Assembly: GCA_018066125.1 (NCBI GenBank) | Contig: JAGHSA010000056.1 | Span: forward strand, 1-53,466 | Origin: Candidatus Cryptobacteroides onthequi | GTDB lineage: Bacteria; Bacteroidota; Bacteroidia; Bacteroidales; UBA932 | DNA: 53,466 nucleotides | Direction of reading: 5' to 3' | Shown: positions 1 to 7,967 of the stretch, one piece after another | How the letters are laid out: each line of letters begins with the position of its first letter | Numbering within the stretch: position 1 is the first letter of the stretch | Program-made: the position numbers and the translations under genes | Notes under the pieces: model-generated | The model's database searches: none | Told to the model about the DNA's origin: nothing | The model's input: the letters and a program-made list of their open reading frames with translations, nothing else

Positions 1-302
1 GGAGAAGGGAAGCCCCTTGCTCCTGGGTTCGCAGCGGCTGCCTCGTCATCGTCATCGCCTGTCGCGGCTAACTCCTCCTTATAGTCTGCTTCGCAGCCTA
101 ACGTTCGTCAGACAAAAGCCGCTCCCGGGCGGCTCTTCCGACGCCTCAGCTGTTCCGCCGCTGCTCCAAGTCGCCGCGTGACTTCCCGTCTCCGCCTCTT
201 TTGTCGTGCCATGCGGGGTTGGCAGGCCTCTCATCATGTCTGGCGAGTCTCTCAAGCCGGCTGCATCGTGGCTGTCGCAGCTGCGCCACCGCTCGGTGGT
301 CT

Positions 303-348
303 GTGACGCGAAGCGCTGTTTTGAGCACAAAGTCCCGCTTCGCGTCAC
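303..348. repeat. GC-rich hairpin, copy 1
   Basis: A perfect 13-bp inverted repeat (GTGACGCGAAGCG at 303-315, its complement at 336-348) encloses a 20-nt A/T-richer loop. A sister hairpin with nearly the same stem lies 73 nt downstream. There is no T-run after it, so it is not a classical terminator. The function is unknown. Confidence 0.75.
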
Positions 349-375
349 GATTTCAGGCCTATCGGCTGTTTTACA

Positions 376-419
376 TGACGCGACGCCTGATTATGAGTGA
401 AAAATGCCGCGTCGCGTCA
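376..419. repeat. GC-rich hairpin, copy 2
   Basis: A perfect 11-bp inverted repeat (TGACGCGACGC at 376-386, its complement at 409-419) encloses a 22-nt loop. The stem is a one-base variant of copy 1. Both loops begin with ctg, contain tgag and end with cc, which points to a duplicated unit rather than chance. The function is unknown. Confidence 0.75.
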
Positions 420-471
420 GCAAACTCTATGATTGTCCCACTGACTTTTCGATGCCGCCCAGAGCAGTGGA

Positions 472-530
472 GGGATTGCCTCTGAAGCGGGCGTTGCGGA
501 GCTCTTCTTCGCCCGCAGAGAGGCATTCCC
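472..530. repeat. Long interrupted hairpin
   Basis: Three stacked helices are separated by small internal loops: GGGA (472-475) with TCCC (527-530), GCCTCT (478-483) with AGAGGC (519-524), and GCGGGCG (487-493) with CGCCCGC (510-516). The apical loop is 16 nt. A 12-nt perfect palindrome, CCGCAGCTGCGG, follows directly at 529-540. This looks like an RNA-type fold and not a terminator. Confidence 0.6.
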
Positions 531-624
531 GCAGCTGCGGCAGGGGCGGCACGAGCCGAGGCGGAGATGAAAATCACCTGCAGCATGGAGAGGCGTTCTG
601 GGGCCTGTACCGCACGTGGGTGAT

Positions 625-653
625 GCAGGTCCCTCCGATCGGTGGGGACCTGC
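625..653. repeat. 9-bp stem hairpin
   Basis: GCAGGTCCC (625-633) pairs perfectly with GGGACCTGC (645-653) across an 11-nt loop, which itself contains the palindrome CCGATCGG. It is part of the hairpin-rich region and its role is unknown. Confidence 0.6.
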
Positions 654-736
654 ACCGCAGACATGCCTCTCAGATGCCTGGAAGGCACATCGCCGGTGCA
701 GGTGTTTTTCATCATCACACTGCCCATCATCATGAG

Positions 737-766
737 TTTCATTTTGCTACATTATCGCTATATTTG
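737..766 (+). promoter_or_regulatory. Putative promoter of peptide/lipoprotein pair
   Basis: TATATTTG at 759-766 matches the Bacteroidota -7 consensus TAnnTTTG exactly. TTTC at 737-740, 18 nt upstream, is a 3/4 match to the -33 TTTG. It would give a leader of about 175 nt before the small peptide gene at 947. That leader contains a run of nine G (824-832) immediately followed by the palindrome GGTATTAAATACC (831-843). Confidence 0.4.
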
Positions 767-946
767 CATTTGATGCGTACACAGACTGCCAATATCGGAC
801 TTTCTGAACTCCCGAAATCTTGCGGGGGGGGGTATTAAATACCTTATAATCAATAATTTAACAAACGGTTTATGTCTACATCCCGCTGATGTGGATGGTT
901 TTGGCGTGCGTGTCACTGAAGTGGATATCTTACAAAACAGCAGCTT

Positions 947-1117
947 ATGAAAATCGGAAAATCAGTGAGCGGGGCGTGTCCGCTCGGGAACAGACAGGCC
1001 TACGTCTCGCCGGAAGTGGAGACTATGGAGGTCGAGATGCGTGACCTGATCGCGGTCAGTGCAGACAATGTGGACGTGCGTGACCCTTGGAGGGACGACG
1101 AGGAAAAGGAATGGTAA
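947..1117 (+). CDS. Small 56-aa peptide, YVSPEVE type
   Basis: This short gene reads from ATG at 947 to TAA at 1115-1117. The product begins MKIGKSVSGACPLG, has a central YVSPEVETMEV segment and ends in a very acidic, Trp-containing tail (DPWRDDEEKEW). From memory, short Bacteroidota peptides with a YxSPExE core, a small-residue segment and an acidic tail commonly sit next to fimbrillin-like lipoprotein genes; their role is not established to my knowledge. It lies 17 nt upstream of the lipoprotein gene on the same strand, so the two are probably co-transcribed. No signal peptide is visible. The call rests on the family pattern and context, since an ORF of 56 codons alone proves little. Confidence 0.6.
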   Translation: MKIGKSVSGACPLGNRQAYVSPEVETMEVEMRDLIAVSADNVDVRDPWRDDEEKEW

Positions 1118-1134
1118 AGACGGGAGGAATTGTC

Positions 1135-2601
1135 ATGAAGAAAGTATTTTCAGTTCTCGCGGCAGCAGCAGTGGCCGCATTGGGCATCCTCTCCTGCAGC
1201 AAGGAGCAGATGGCGGAGACAACCCCTTCGGAGGAAGGCATCCAGCTCAACATAACAGTCGGCCAGCTCGACGGCACGGCTGATCCGGACACCAAGGCGG
1301 TGAAGACGGGATGGGCGTCAGGCGACAGAATCAATATCTGGTACGATGAGAACATCAGCCAGAATCCTGACCTGGTGATTGTGTATGACGGCTCCAAGTG
1401 GGCAGTGGACCACAGCGCGGCAGTCAGCGGAAAGATGCCTGCGGCAAGCGGCACTCTTACGGCAATGTATGTCAATGGCTCACTTTCCGATTTCAGCTAT
1501 GCGGGCGAGGAAGGTAGCTGCAGGTTCAGTGCTCCAAGATTCAGCAGTGTGATAGACGGCGCCAACAGGCCGGCCAGGATGCCACTCGTCTCCTTTGTGG
1601 ACAGGACGGACTATTCATTTGCATCAAACATACTTACCTCAAACCTTGCCGACTGGCTCTTCAGAGGCGCCAACGTGCAGGTGGTGATCAGCGGTCTACC
1701 AGCAGGTGAATGGGCGCTGAAATGCGACAGGTTCAAGACTCCGAGCTCTTTTAATCTCACCAGCAACAGCCCGGTGACAAGGGGCATGGTAAATACCGGA
1801 AGCGCAGCAGGAAACTATGCACTCTCAGTGGCTAACAAGGACGGCAGGGCATTCATGTACTTCTGCAACGGCACCGATACGGACTTCAACTTCACCCTCT
1901 TCAATACCGACACCGGCGAGAAGCTTGTCTACTCGGTCAGCGGCAAGTCCCTCGACGCCACCGGTTACAAGCTCAACGCCATCAAGATTCCGTTCAGCAA
2001 GTTCTCTGACCATAGGGCAGTTGACCTCGGTCTGTCTGTGAAATGGGCTAGTATGAATATCGGCGCTACAAAACCAGAAGATTATGGCTGGTACTTCGCT
2101 TGGGGAGAGACTTCTGGGAAATCGAATTACAGCTGGTCTAATGAGGGTGACTACAAGTGGGGCATCTATGACAGCAGCGCTTCGCCTAAATACGGCATGA
2201 CCAAGTACACGGCTGATGTTGAAGGCGGTGACGGTCTCAAGACACTCCAGCCCGGAGACGATCCTGCAACCGTGAACTGGGGCACGAAGTGGCGCACACC
2301 GACCTTAGATGAAATCAAGGAACTCCTTGACAATACCAAGTGCGAGTGGGCCTGGGATGCTACTAAGAATGGCTATACCATCAAAGGCTTGAAGACAGGC
2401 AACTCAATTTTCCTGCCCGCACCGGGTCATTACAGTGATTCGGATATCTACAACGTTAATTTTTACGGCGGTTACTGGTCTTCGTCACTGAGCAAGTCGG
2501 ACCCGCGCTACGCGTACATATTTAACTTCACTTCGTACTACCATGAAGTAGTCGGTACCATCCGATGCAACGGCCACTCGGTCCGTGCGGTCACAGAATA
2601 A
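1135..2601 (+). CDS. Fimbrillin-like surface lipoprotein with C-terminal paralogous domain
   Basis: The 488-aa product has a lipoprotein signal with lipobox LSC and Cys21 as the likely lipidated residue. The first half contains a DTKAVKTGWASGDRINIW segment, the pattern of fimbrillin-type Bacteroidota lipoproteins, followed by beta-rich sequence. From about residue 296 comes a separate domain starting VDLGLSVKWA, with later WRTPT, NSIFLPAPG, YWSSS and SVRAV motifs. This domain is widespread in secreted Bacteroidales and Fibrobacter proteins. The start at 1135 is preferred because it gives a normal signal peptide and follows a good ribosome site (gggaggaat); the frame is open upstream to 1087. 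It is probably exposed at the cell surface, and the ligand is unknown. Confidence 0.8.
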   Translation: MKKVFSVLAAAAVAALGILSCSKEQMAETTPSEEGIQLNITVGQLDGTADPDTKAVKTGWASGDRINIWYDENISQNPDLVIVYDGSKWAVDHSAAVSGKMPAASGTLTAMYVNGSLSDFSYAGEEGSCRFSAPRFSSVIDGANRPARMPLVSFVDRTDYSFASNILTSNLADWLFRGANVQVVISGLPAGEWALKCDRFKTPSSFNLTSNSPVTRGMVNTGSAAGNYALSVANKDGRAFMYFCNGTDTDFNFTLFNTDTGEKLVYSVSGKSLDATGYKLNAIKIPFSKFSDHRAVDLGLSVKWASMNIGATKPEDYGWYFAWGETSGKSNYSWSNEGDYKWGIYDSSASPKYGMTKYTADVEGGDGLKTLQPGDDPATVNWGTKWRTPTLDEIKELLDNTKCEWAWDATKNGYTIKGLKTGNSIFLPAPGHYSDSDIYNVNFYGGYWSSSLSKSDPRYAYIFNFTSYYHEVVGTIRCNGHSVRAVTE

Positions 2602-2667
2602 CCATTGCTCAGTACAAAACACTAAGAAAACCGAGCCGTTCCGGCTCGCCTGACATAATCCTTAATG

Positions 2668-2702
2668 AAGAGCTGCCGTCCATCGGAGACGGCAGCTCTT
2701 TT
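2668..2702 (+). terminator. Rho-independent terminator after the lipoprotein gene
   Basis: A perfect 13-bp stem (2668-2680 with 2688-2700) with a 7-nt loop ends in TTTT. It lies about 65 nt past the lipoprotein stop codon. A weaker hairpin with a 7-bp stem (CGAGCCG, 2632-2648) precedes it. Confidence 0.8.
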
Positions 2703-2736
2703 ACACTCTAGGCTGCTGGGCTTACTCAATACAAAT

Positions 2737-2759
2737 AAGCCTGGCGGGAGGCCAGGCTT
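2737..2759 (-). terminator. Terminator of the recA-trpS transcript
   Basis: A 9-bp stem AAGCCTGGC (2737-2745 with 2751-2759) has a 5-nt loop. Read on the minus strand, a T-rich stretch (ttatttgt) follows it. It lies about 20 nt beyond the trpS stop codon. Confidence 0.7.
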
Positions 2760-2780
2760 TCGATATGTAAAGGAAAGGGA

Positions 2781-3929
2781 TTACTTTGAGTATTTGTCAG
2801 ACTGCTCCTTGATGAGCTCCTCGAGGACTCCCGGATCGAAGTAGTTGATCTTCATGGCGCGCTTCACGTCTGCGAGAGTCTGGGATGCCACTGCGCGTGC
2901 AGCCTCGGTACCCTTCTTGAGAACCTCATATACGTAAGGGATGTTCTTCTCAAGCTCCTGGCGGCGCTGACGGATAGGCTCGAGCGTGTCATTGAGGACG
3001 GCTGCAAGGAAATTCTTGATCATCATGTCTCCGAGACCGCCTGCGCGGTACTGATCCTTGACCTCGTCGAGACTGTTGAACTCGAAGCTGACCTTCTTGC
3101 CGATGAATGCGTTGCGGAACTTCTCGAAATGCTCAGGCTTGCAGAATGCATCCAGGTATGTGAATACTGTGTTGCCCTCGACATGTCCCGGGTCTGAGAC
3201 CTGAAGATGGAGAGGGTCTGTGTACATTCCCTTGACCTTTGCTGCCACTTCCTCTGCAGAGTCGGAGAGATAGATGCAGTTGCCCAGAGACTTGCTCATC
3301 TTGGCCTTTCCGTCTGTTCCAGGGAGGCGGAGGCATGCAGCGTTGTCCGGAAGCATGATCTCAGGCTCTACGAGAACTTCGCCGTATGTCGAATTGAACT
3401 TGCGTACAATCTCTCTTGTCTGCTCGATCATAGGCTCCTGGTCCTCACCGACAGGTACTGTGGTAGCCTTGAATGCGGTGATGTCAGCAGCCTGGCTGAT
3501 AGGGTAGCAGAAGAATCCTACAGGTGTGCCGGCCTTGTTGTCGGAGCCGTCATTGCTGTCTGAGAAGCCTCTCATCTGAATCTCTGCCTTTACGGTAGGA
3601 TTTCTCTGGAGACGCTGTACAGTCACGAGGTTCTGGTAGAAGAAGTCAAGCTCGGTGAGCTCGCTGATCTGGCTCTGGATGAAGAGGTTTGACTTTTCCG
3701 GGTCAAGGCCTGCAGAGAGATAGTCAAGTGCCACTTCAAGGATGTTCTGACGCACCTTCTCAGGATTGTCTGCATTGTCTGTGAGAGCCTGGGCGTCTGC
3801 GATCATGATGAATATCTTCTCGAATTCACCGCTGTTCTGAAGCTCGACCCTGCGTCTGAGCGAACCTACGTAATGTCCGATATGGAGGCGTCCGGTAGGA
3901 CGGTCGCCTGTAAGAATGATTTTTCCCAT
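2781..3929 (-). CDS. trpS: Tryptophanyl-tRNA synthetase
   Basis: The 382-aa product charges tRNA-Trp with tryptophan in the cytoplasm. Class I signatures are clear: [12 protein letters not shown] near the N-terminus with HIGH at residues 16-19, and KMSKS at about 210-214. Length and spacing are typical of the bacterial enzyme, in the GDRPTGxLHxGHYVGSL form common in Bacteroidota and Firmicutes. The gene follows recA on the minus strand with only three bases between them, so it should be transcribed from the recA promoter, and a terminator follows. No sign of damage is seen. Confidence 0.96.
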   Translation of the reverse strand: MGKIILTGDRPTGRLHIGHYVGSLRRRVELQNSGEFEKIFIMIADAQALTDNADNPEKVRQNILEVALDYLSAGLDPEKSNLFIQSQISELTELDFFYQNLVTVQRLQRNPTVKAEIQMRGFSDSNDGSDNKAGTPVGFFCYPISQAADITAFKATTVPVGEDQEPMIEQTREIVRKFNSTYGEVLVEPEIMLPDNAACLRLPGTDGKAKMSKSLGNCIYLSDSAEEVAAKVKGMYTDPLHLQVSDPGHVEGNTVFTYLDAFCKPEHFEKFRNAFIGKKVSFEFNSLDEVKDQYRAGGLGDMMIKNFLAAVLNDTLEPIRQRRQELEKNIPYVYEVLKKGTEAARAVASQTLADVKRAMKINYFDPGVLEELIKEQSDKYSK

Positions 3930-3932
3930 TAT

Positions 3933-4961
3933 TTAGTCTTGAATGTTTCCGAGCTCCTCGCGAACCTTTGCTTCGATCTCTTCGCAGAGCTCAGGGTTGT
4001 CTGTAAGTACCTGCTTCACTGCATCACGTCCCTGTGCGAGCTTTTCGCCGTTGTAGCTGAACCAGCTGCCGCTCTTGTGTATGATGTCGTATTCCACAGC
4101 GAGGTCGATGATCTCTCCGACCTTGGAGATGCCGACTCCGTATACGATGTCGAACTCCGCCTTCTTGAAAGGAGGTGCCATCTTGTTCTTCACCACCTTG
4201 ACGCGGGTGCGGTTTCCGAGAGCCTCGTCACCGTCCTTGAGCTGGGTGGTCCTGCGTACATCGATGCGGACTGAAGCATAGAACTTGAGGGCGTTTCCAC
4301 CTGTAGTGGTCTCAGGGTTGCCGAACATCACGCCGATCTTCTCTCTGAGCTGGTTGATGAATATGCAGCAGGTATTGGTCTTCGAAATGTTTGCGGTGAG
4401 CTCGCGGAGGGCCTGGCTCATGAGGCGTGCCTGAAGGCCGACCTTGTTGTCGCCCATCTCTCCTTCGATCTCGGCCTTCGGGGTGAGGGCTGCGACAGAG
4501 TCGATGACCACAATGTCGATCGCGCCGGAACGGATGAGGTTGTCTGCAATCTCGAGAGCCTGCTCACCGTTGTCAGGCTGAGATATGAGGAGGGTGTCGA
4601 GGTTGACCCCGAGTGCCTTTGCATATGTCCTGTCGAATGCGTGCTCCGCATCGATCATGGCAGCGATGCCTCCCTGCTTCTGTGCCTCCGCGATGGCGTG
4701 GATGGCGAGGGTGGTCTTACCGCTGGACTCCGGTCCATAGATCTCGATTATCCTTCCCCTTGGATATCCGCCTATGCCGAGGGCATGGTCGAGTGCTACC
4801 GAACCGCTTGGAATGACCTGCACGTCCCATTGTGGCTGATCTCCCAGCTTCATGATCGTTCCCTTTCCGTAATCTTTCTCAATCTTGTCGATCGTCGCCT
4901 GCAATGCCTTGAGCTTAGCGGCATTTGCCTCATTGGCCTGTACTTCAACTTCTTTAGCCAT
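3933..4961 (-). CDS. recA: Recombinase A
   Basis: The 342-aa product is the DNA-dependent ATPase of homologous recombination and of SOS co-protease activity. It carries the Walker A motif GPESSGKT at residues 76-83, a Walker B strand ([10 protein letters not shown]) and the L2-loop sequence [18 protein letters not shown]. The N-terminal acidic extension ahead of [18 protein letters not shown] is normal for the phylum. It is the first gene of a two-gene unit with trpS. A well-formed promoter lies upstream (5005-5035). The start at 4961 gives the usual length. Confidence 0.97.
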   Translation of the reverse strand: MAKEVEVQANEANAAKLKALQATIDKIEKDYGKGTIMKLGDQPQWDVQVIPSGSVALDHALGIGGYPRGRIIEIYGPESSGKTTLAIHAIAEAQKQGGIAAMIDAEHAFDRTYAKALGVNLDTLLISQPDNGEQALEIADNLIRSGAIDIVVIDSVAALTPKAEIEGEMGDNKVGLQARLMSQALRELTANISKTNTCCIFINQLREKIGVMFGNPETTTGGNALKFYASVRIDVRRTTQLKDGDEALGNRTRVKVVKNKMAPPFKKAEFDIVYGVGISKVGEIIDLAVEYDIIHKSGSWFSYNGEKLAQGRDAVKQVLTDNPELCEEIEAKVREELGNIQD

Positions 4962-5004
4962 AATGTAAATGTTTAAAATATTAAGCGGGTTCGTGACCGG
5001 ATAA

Positions 5005-5035
5005 CAAAGTTATTCAAACGGATTCAATCCCCAAA
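5005..5035 (-). promoter_or_regulatory. recA promoter
   Basis: On the minus strand, TTTG (plus 5032-5035) and TAACTTTG (plus 5005-5012) are separated by 19 nt, an exact fit to the Bacteroidota consensus. The leader to the recA start would be about 40 nt. A second exact -7 element, TATCTTTG (plus 5043-5050), lies further upstream with TTGACA (plus 5072-5077) 21 nt behind it, so two start sites are possible. Confidence 0.65.
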
Positions 5036-5104
5036 ACTTTTGCAAAGATATTTCTGCTTTTTGACAGGTAGTGTCAATGTCGGAAAATGATGTGCTGTTT
5101 TGTA

Positions 5105-5156
5105 CTTGAATATTCTCAAGTAATATCTAACTTTGGCCCCGCAGTGCACGGCACTG
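5105..5156 (+). promoter_or_regulatory. gntP promoter and 5-prime hairpin
   Basis: TAACTTTG at 5128-5135 matches the -7 consensus exactly, and CTTG at 5105-5108, 19 nt upstream, matches 3 of 4 bases of the -33 element. Just after the expected start lies a perfect 6-bp hairpin (CAGTGC 5142-5147, GCACTG 5151-5156). A hairpin there would sit at the very 5-prime end of the message and could stabilise it. Confidence 0.5.
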
Positions 5157-5191
5157 TCTCAAGATGTACAGGCTTTTATCCTCAATGTGAA

Positions 5192-6529
5192 ATGACCGCG
5201 CAGCTGATCATAGCAGCCATTCTCGGCATGGCAGCCATCCTGATTCTGATCATCAGATTCCGTATTCAGGCTATGGTAGCCATTCTTGTCGGTGCCATCC
5301 TGATCGGTCTCGGCGCCGGCATGTCATTTGACCAGATCATCGCTTCTGTCAATGACGGTATCGGCAATACTCTCAAGGGCATAGCCCTCCTTGTGGGGCT
5401 GGGATCCATGTTCGGGGCAATCCTTGAAGTGTCGGGTGGGGCACAGTCTCTGGCTGTCGCCATGGTCAGGCGCTTCGGCGACCGCAAGGCGGCGTGGGCT
5501 CTTTCGATCACGGGTCTCGTGATAGCGATGCCGGTGTTTTTCGATGCCGGGCTGATCATCCTCATCCCGCTTGCCTTCTCGCTTGCCAGACGCACCGGGC
5601 GCTCTTCACTCAGCTATGTCATCCCCCTGCTGGCCGGTCTGGCCGTGGGGCACGCCTTCATCCCTCCTACGCCAGGTCCCATTCTGGTGGCTACCATGCT
5701 GGGGGTCGATCTCGGTTGGGTGATTCTGATCGGTGTGATCTGCGGCATCGTATCGATGATTGCAGCCGGTCCGCTCTGGGGGGCGTTCTGCGGCAGGAAA
5801 TATTACATACCCGTACCTGAGCATGTGGCTGAAAGGCCGGAAGCGGAAGACGGCAGGCTTCCGTCATTCATGACGGTGGCAGGTATCATTCTCATCCCGC
5901 TTATCCTTATCATCCTCAAGTCGCTTGCGGGAGTCATCCCTGCCATGGAAGCAGCAAGACCGCTGCTCGGTTTCCTCGGAGAGCCGTTTGTGGCGCTTAC
6001 TGTCGCGACTCTGGCGGCCATGCTGATTCTGGGCATCGGACAGGGCTACAGCAGCAGGGAGCTGGAGAAGATCATGACCAGATCCCTGGAGCCGGTCGGC
6101 CTCATCCTGCTTGTGACCGCCTGTGGCGGAGTTCTGCGCTACATACTTCAGAATTCCGGACTCGGGACTCTCATCGGCGAGGGGATGGCTTCGGCCTCGC
6201 TGCCCGTCGTCGTGGTGGCGTTCGCGGTGGCGGCAATGGTCCGCATCTCTGTGGGATCCGCGACCGTGGCGATGACGATGGCTGCCGGAATCATCGCAGC
6301 CATGCCGGAGGTGGCTTCCTTGTCTCCTGTCCATCTGGCATGTGTCACAGCTGCCGTGGCCGGAGGCGCAACTGTGTGCTCGCACTTCAATGACTCCGGT
6401 TTCTGGCTTGTGAAGACTCTTGTCGGGATGGATGAGAAAACGACACTCAAGACCTGGACGATGATGGAGACCATCGTCGGTGCGACGGGATTTGCTGTCG
6501 CTCTGGTGATTTCGCTTATTGCCGGCTGA
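5192..6529 (+). CDS. GntP-family gluconate/organic acid permease
   Basis: The 445-aa inner-membrane protein has about 12 hydrophobic segments. GntP family members import gluconate or related hydroxy acids with protons. Recognisable stretches are LLVGLGSMFGAILEVSGGAQ, MPVFFDAGLIILIPLAF and HAFIPPTPGPILVA, which are the family's conserved loops, and SHFNDSGFWLV near the C-terminus. The start at 5192 is chosen because it begins the first membrane helix; longer versions to 5087 add a non-conserved segment that overlaps the promoter. The gene stands alone and converges on the fucosidase operon with a 4-nt gap. The substrate cannot be fixed; gluconate, ketogluconate and glycerate are all possible. 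Confidence 0.88.
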   Translation: MTAQLIIAAILGMAAILILIIRFRIQAMVAILVGAILIGLGAGMSFDQIIASVNDGIGNTLKGIALLVGLGSMFGAILEVSGGAQSLAVAMVRRFGDRKAAWALSITGLVIAMPVFFDAGLIILIPLAFSLARRTGRSSLSYVIPLLAGLAVGHAFIPPTPGPILVATMLGVDLGWVILIGVICGIVSMIAAGPLWGAFCGRKYYIPVPEHVAERPEAEDGRLPSFMTVAGIILIPLILIILKSLAGVIPAMEAARPLLGFLGEPFVALTVATLAAMLILGIGQGYSSRELEKIMTRSLEPVGLILLVTACGGVLRYILQNSGLGTLIGEGMASASLPVVVVAFAVAAMVRISVGSATVAMTMAAGIIAAMPEVASLSPVHLACVTAAVAGGATVCSHFNDSGFWLVKTLVGMDEKTTLKTWTMMETIVGATGFAVALVISLIAG

Positions 6530-6533
6530 GATG

Positions 6534-7955
6534 CTATTGCTGCTGGGCGGCATTCATGCGGAGTACCCAGACATCGCGGCATGGGAGTTTGTCTCTCAGT
6601 CTCTGCGGGATGGTGACGCTTATGCCGCCATCGCTGTTTTTCTTCCATCTGAGAGGCTTGTCATATCCGAGCATCCTGACTTCTCCGTCAGGGATCACGC
6701 CGCTGAATGATATCTCGGCAGGGATGACATCCTCACCGTTTTCTGCCATGTAGAAAGCATATACGGTCTTGTCCTTGGCTGTGAAGCATACCTTGCCGTC
6801 CTGGCAGGTGCTCCATGCCTTTGTGGCGTAGATCGCTTCCGAGTTGACCTGCATCCAATCTCCTATCTCATGGAGACGCTCATAGGCCTCATCTTCAAGG
6901 GTGCCGTCGGGTCTCGGGCCGACATTGAGCAGGAGCGATCCTCCTCTCGAAACCACCTTGACGAGTATGTTCAGGATCTCGCGGGTGGATTTGTAGCCCC
7001 ATCCCGGTCTGTATGACCAGGAGCCTGTCATGGTGATGCAGGACTCCCAAGGGCAGTCCAGCGGCTGTTCCGGTATGGTCTGCTCGGGGGTCTTGTAGTT
7101 TTCGTGCTTGCCGCCGGTGCCTCTTGCCACCATCATGATGTCAGGCTGGCTGGCTCTGGCTGCTGCGGCCATCCTGTCCCATGGAACCTCTGCGCTGTCG
7201 TCGTCTGACGGATGCCCGAGGTCGAACCACAGCATCTCGAGGTCTCCGTAGGTGCCGTCTGTGAGCTCGCTGACCTGCTGTACGAGGAAGTCCTGGAAGC
7301 GCTCCCATTTCTCAGGGAATTCCTTGGCGGGATAGTTTATCTTGGTGCTTCTCGGAGGGAAGAAATCCCACCAGTAATCCTGGTGATGCCAGTCTGCTAT
7401 GGAGAAATAGGCACCCGGCTTTATCCCCTTGTCCCTGAAGGCCTGGAACAGCTCTTTCGCGATATTCGGGTGCGCCGAACTCCTGCTGTATGGGCAGTTC
7501 GGGGAAGTGATTTTGTAGTCGGTGGCCTGGGTGTCGAACATACAGAATCCGTCATGGTGCTTGGTGGTGAACACCACGTATTTCATGCCGGCGTAGCTTG
7601 CGGCCTCCGCCCATTTCGACGGGTCGAACTGAGTCGGGTTGAAGGAGCGGTAGAGATTGTTGTAGAAATCCACATATTCATTGTAGGACATGCCCCTTTC
7701 GCGCCTTGCCCTGTACATCCAGCTGACAGCCTGAGGTACGAGTGACCAGGACTCGACGACTCCCAGCTCGCTGTATACGCCCCAGTGGATGAACATTCCG
7801 AACTTGTAGTCCTGCCATCTGGCGACATGCTCGCGCACAGCCTCTTCTTCCGGCGCGATGTAGTTGATTTTCATTTCCTGGGTGCTCTGGGTATCCTGAG
7901 CCTGTGCTGCGGCAGCCATGAATACTGCGGCTGCCAGGGCGAGAATCTTTCTCAT
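6534..7955 (-). CDS. Exported alpha-L-fucosidase, GH29
   Basis: The 473-aa product has a Sec signal peptide ending near AQAQ at residue 20, so it acts in the periplasm or outside. GH29 hallmarks are FGMFIHWGVYS, KYVVFTTKHHDGFCMFD and LEMLWFD, whose Asp (about residue 245) is the expected nucleophile. SRGGSLLLNVGPRPDG is also typical. It releases alpha-linked L-fucose from glycans. It is the last gene of the apbE-GH29-GH29 operon, 12 nt after the previous fucosidase. The two enzymes differ clearly in sequence and length and so probably differ in linkage preference. The linkage cannot be predicted here. Confidence 0.92.
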   Translation of the reverse strand: MRKILALAAAVFMAAAAQAQDTQSTQEMKINYIAPEEEAVREHVARWQDYKFGMFIHWGVYSELGVVESWSLVPQAVSWMYRARRERGMSYNEYVDFYNNLYRSFNPTQFDPSKWAEAASYAGMKYVVFTTKHHDGFCMFDTQATDYKITSPNCPYSRSSAHPNIAKELFQAFRDKGIKPGAYFSIADWHHQDYWWDFFPPRSTKINYPAKEFPEKWERFQDFLVQQVSELTDGTYGDLEMLWFDLGHPSDDDSAEVPWDRMAAAARASQPDIMMVARGTGGKHENYKTPEQTIPEQPLDCPWESCITMTGSWSYRPGWGYKSTREILNILVKVVSRGGSLLLNVGPRPDGTLEDEAYERLHEIGDWMQVNSEAIYATKAWSTCQDGKVCFTAKDKTVYAFYMAENGEDVIPAEISFSGVIPDGEVRMLGYDKPLRWKKNSDGGISVTIPQRLRDKLPCRDVWVLRMNAAQQQ

Positions 7956-7967
7956 AACGGTAGTTGT

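Larger units (their letters stand above)
1..946. other. Gene-free, hairpin-rich region
   Basis: I find no convincing protein gene here. The open frames have no recognisable domains, are rich in Arg, Ser and His in every frame as expected for random GC-rich DNA, and lie on both strands at once. The region does contain many strong inverted repeats (116-134, 303-348, 376-419, 472-530, 529-540, 625-653), listed separately where notable. It could encode one or more structured RNAs or be a decayed intergenic element. I looked for the tell-tale sequences of RNase P RNA and tmRNA and did not find them. The last part, from about 737, is probably promoter and leader of the peptide/lipoprotein pair that follows. 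Confidence 0.55.

Noticed and set aside
1-87. Possible gene end entering from the left edge
   Set aside because: A plus-strand frame is open from base 1 to a TAG at about 82-84, but the 27 residues are low-complexity Ala/Ser and cannot be assigned without upstream sequence.
116-134. Terminator for a minus-strand transcript
   Set aside because: A 6-bp stem followed by TTTTGT on the minus strand looks like a weak terminator, but no gene upstream of it on that strand can be supported.
79-348. 89-codon open frame on the minus strand, and others on both strands in 146-838
   Set aside because: Composition is random-like, no family pattern is visible, several frames overlap each other, and they cross strong hairpins that better explain the region.
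1-840. RNase P RNA or tmRNA gene
   Set aside because: The conserved GAGGAAAGTCC block of RNase P RNA and the tag/acceptor sequences of tmRNA were looked for on both strands and not found.
1087-1134. Longer N-terminus for the fimbrillin-like lipoprotein
   Set aside because: It would overlap the small peptide gene and place 16 residues before a normal signal peptide; ATG 1135 has a good ribosome site.
5087-5191. 35-residue N-terminal extension of the GntP permease
   Set aside because: It would have to be translated from DNA that contains the promoter elements at 5105-5135, and it is not hydrophobic in the family pattern.
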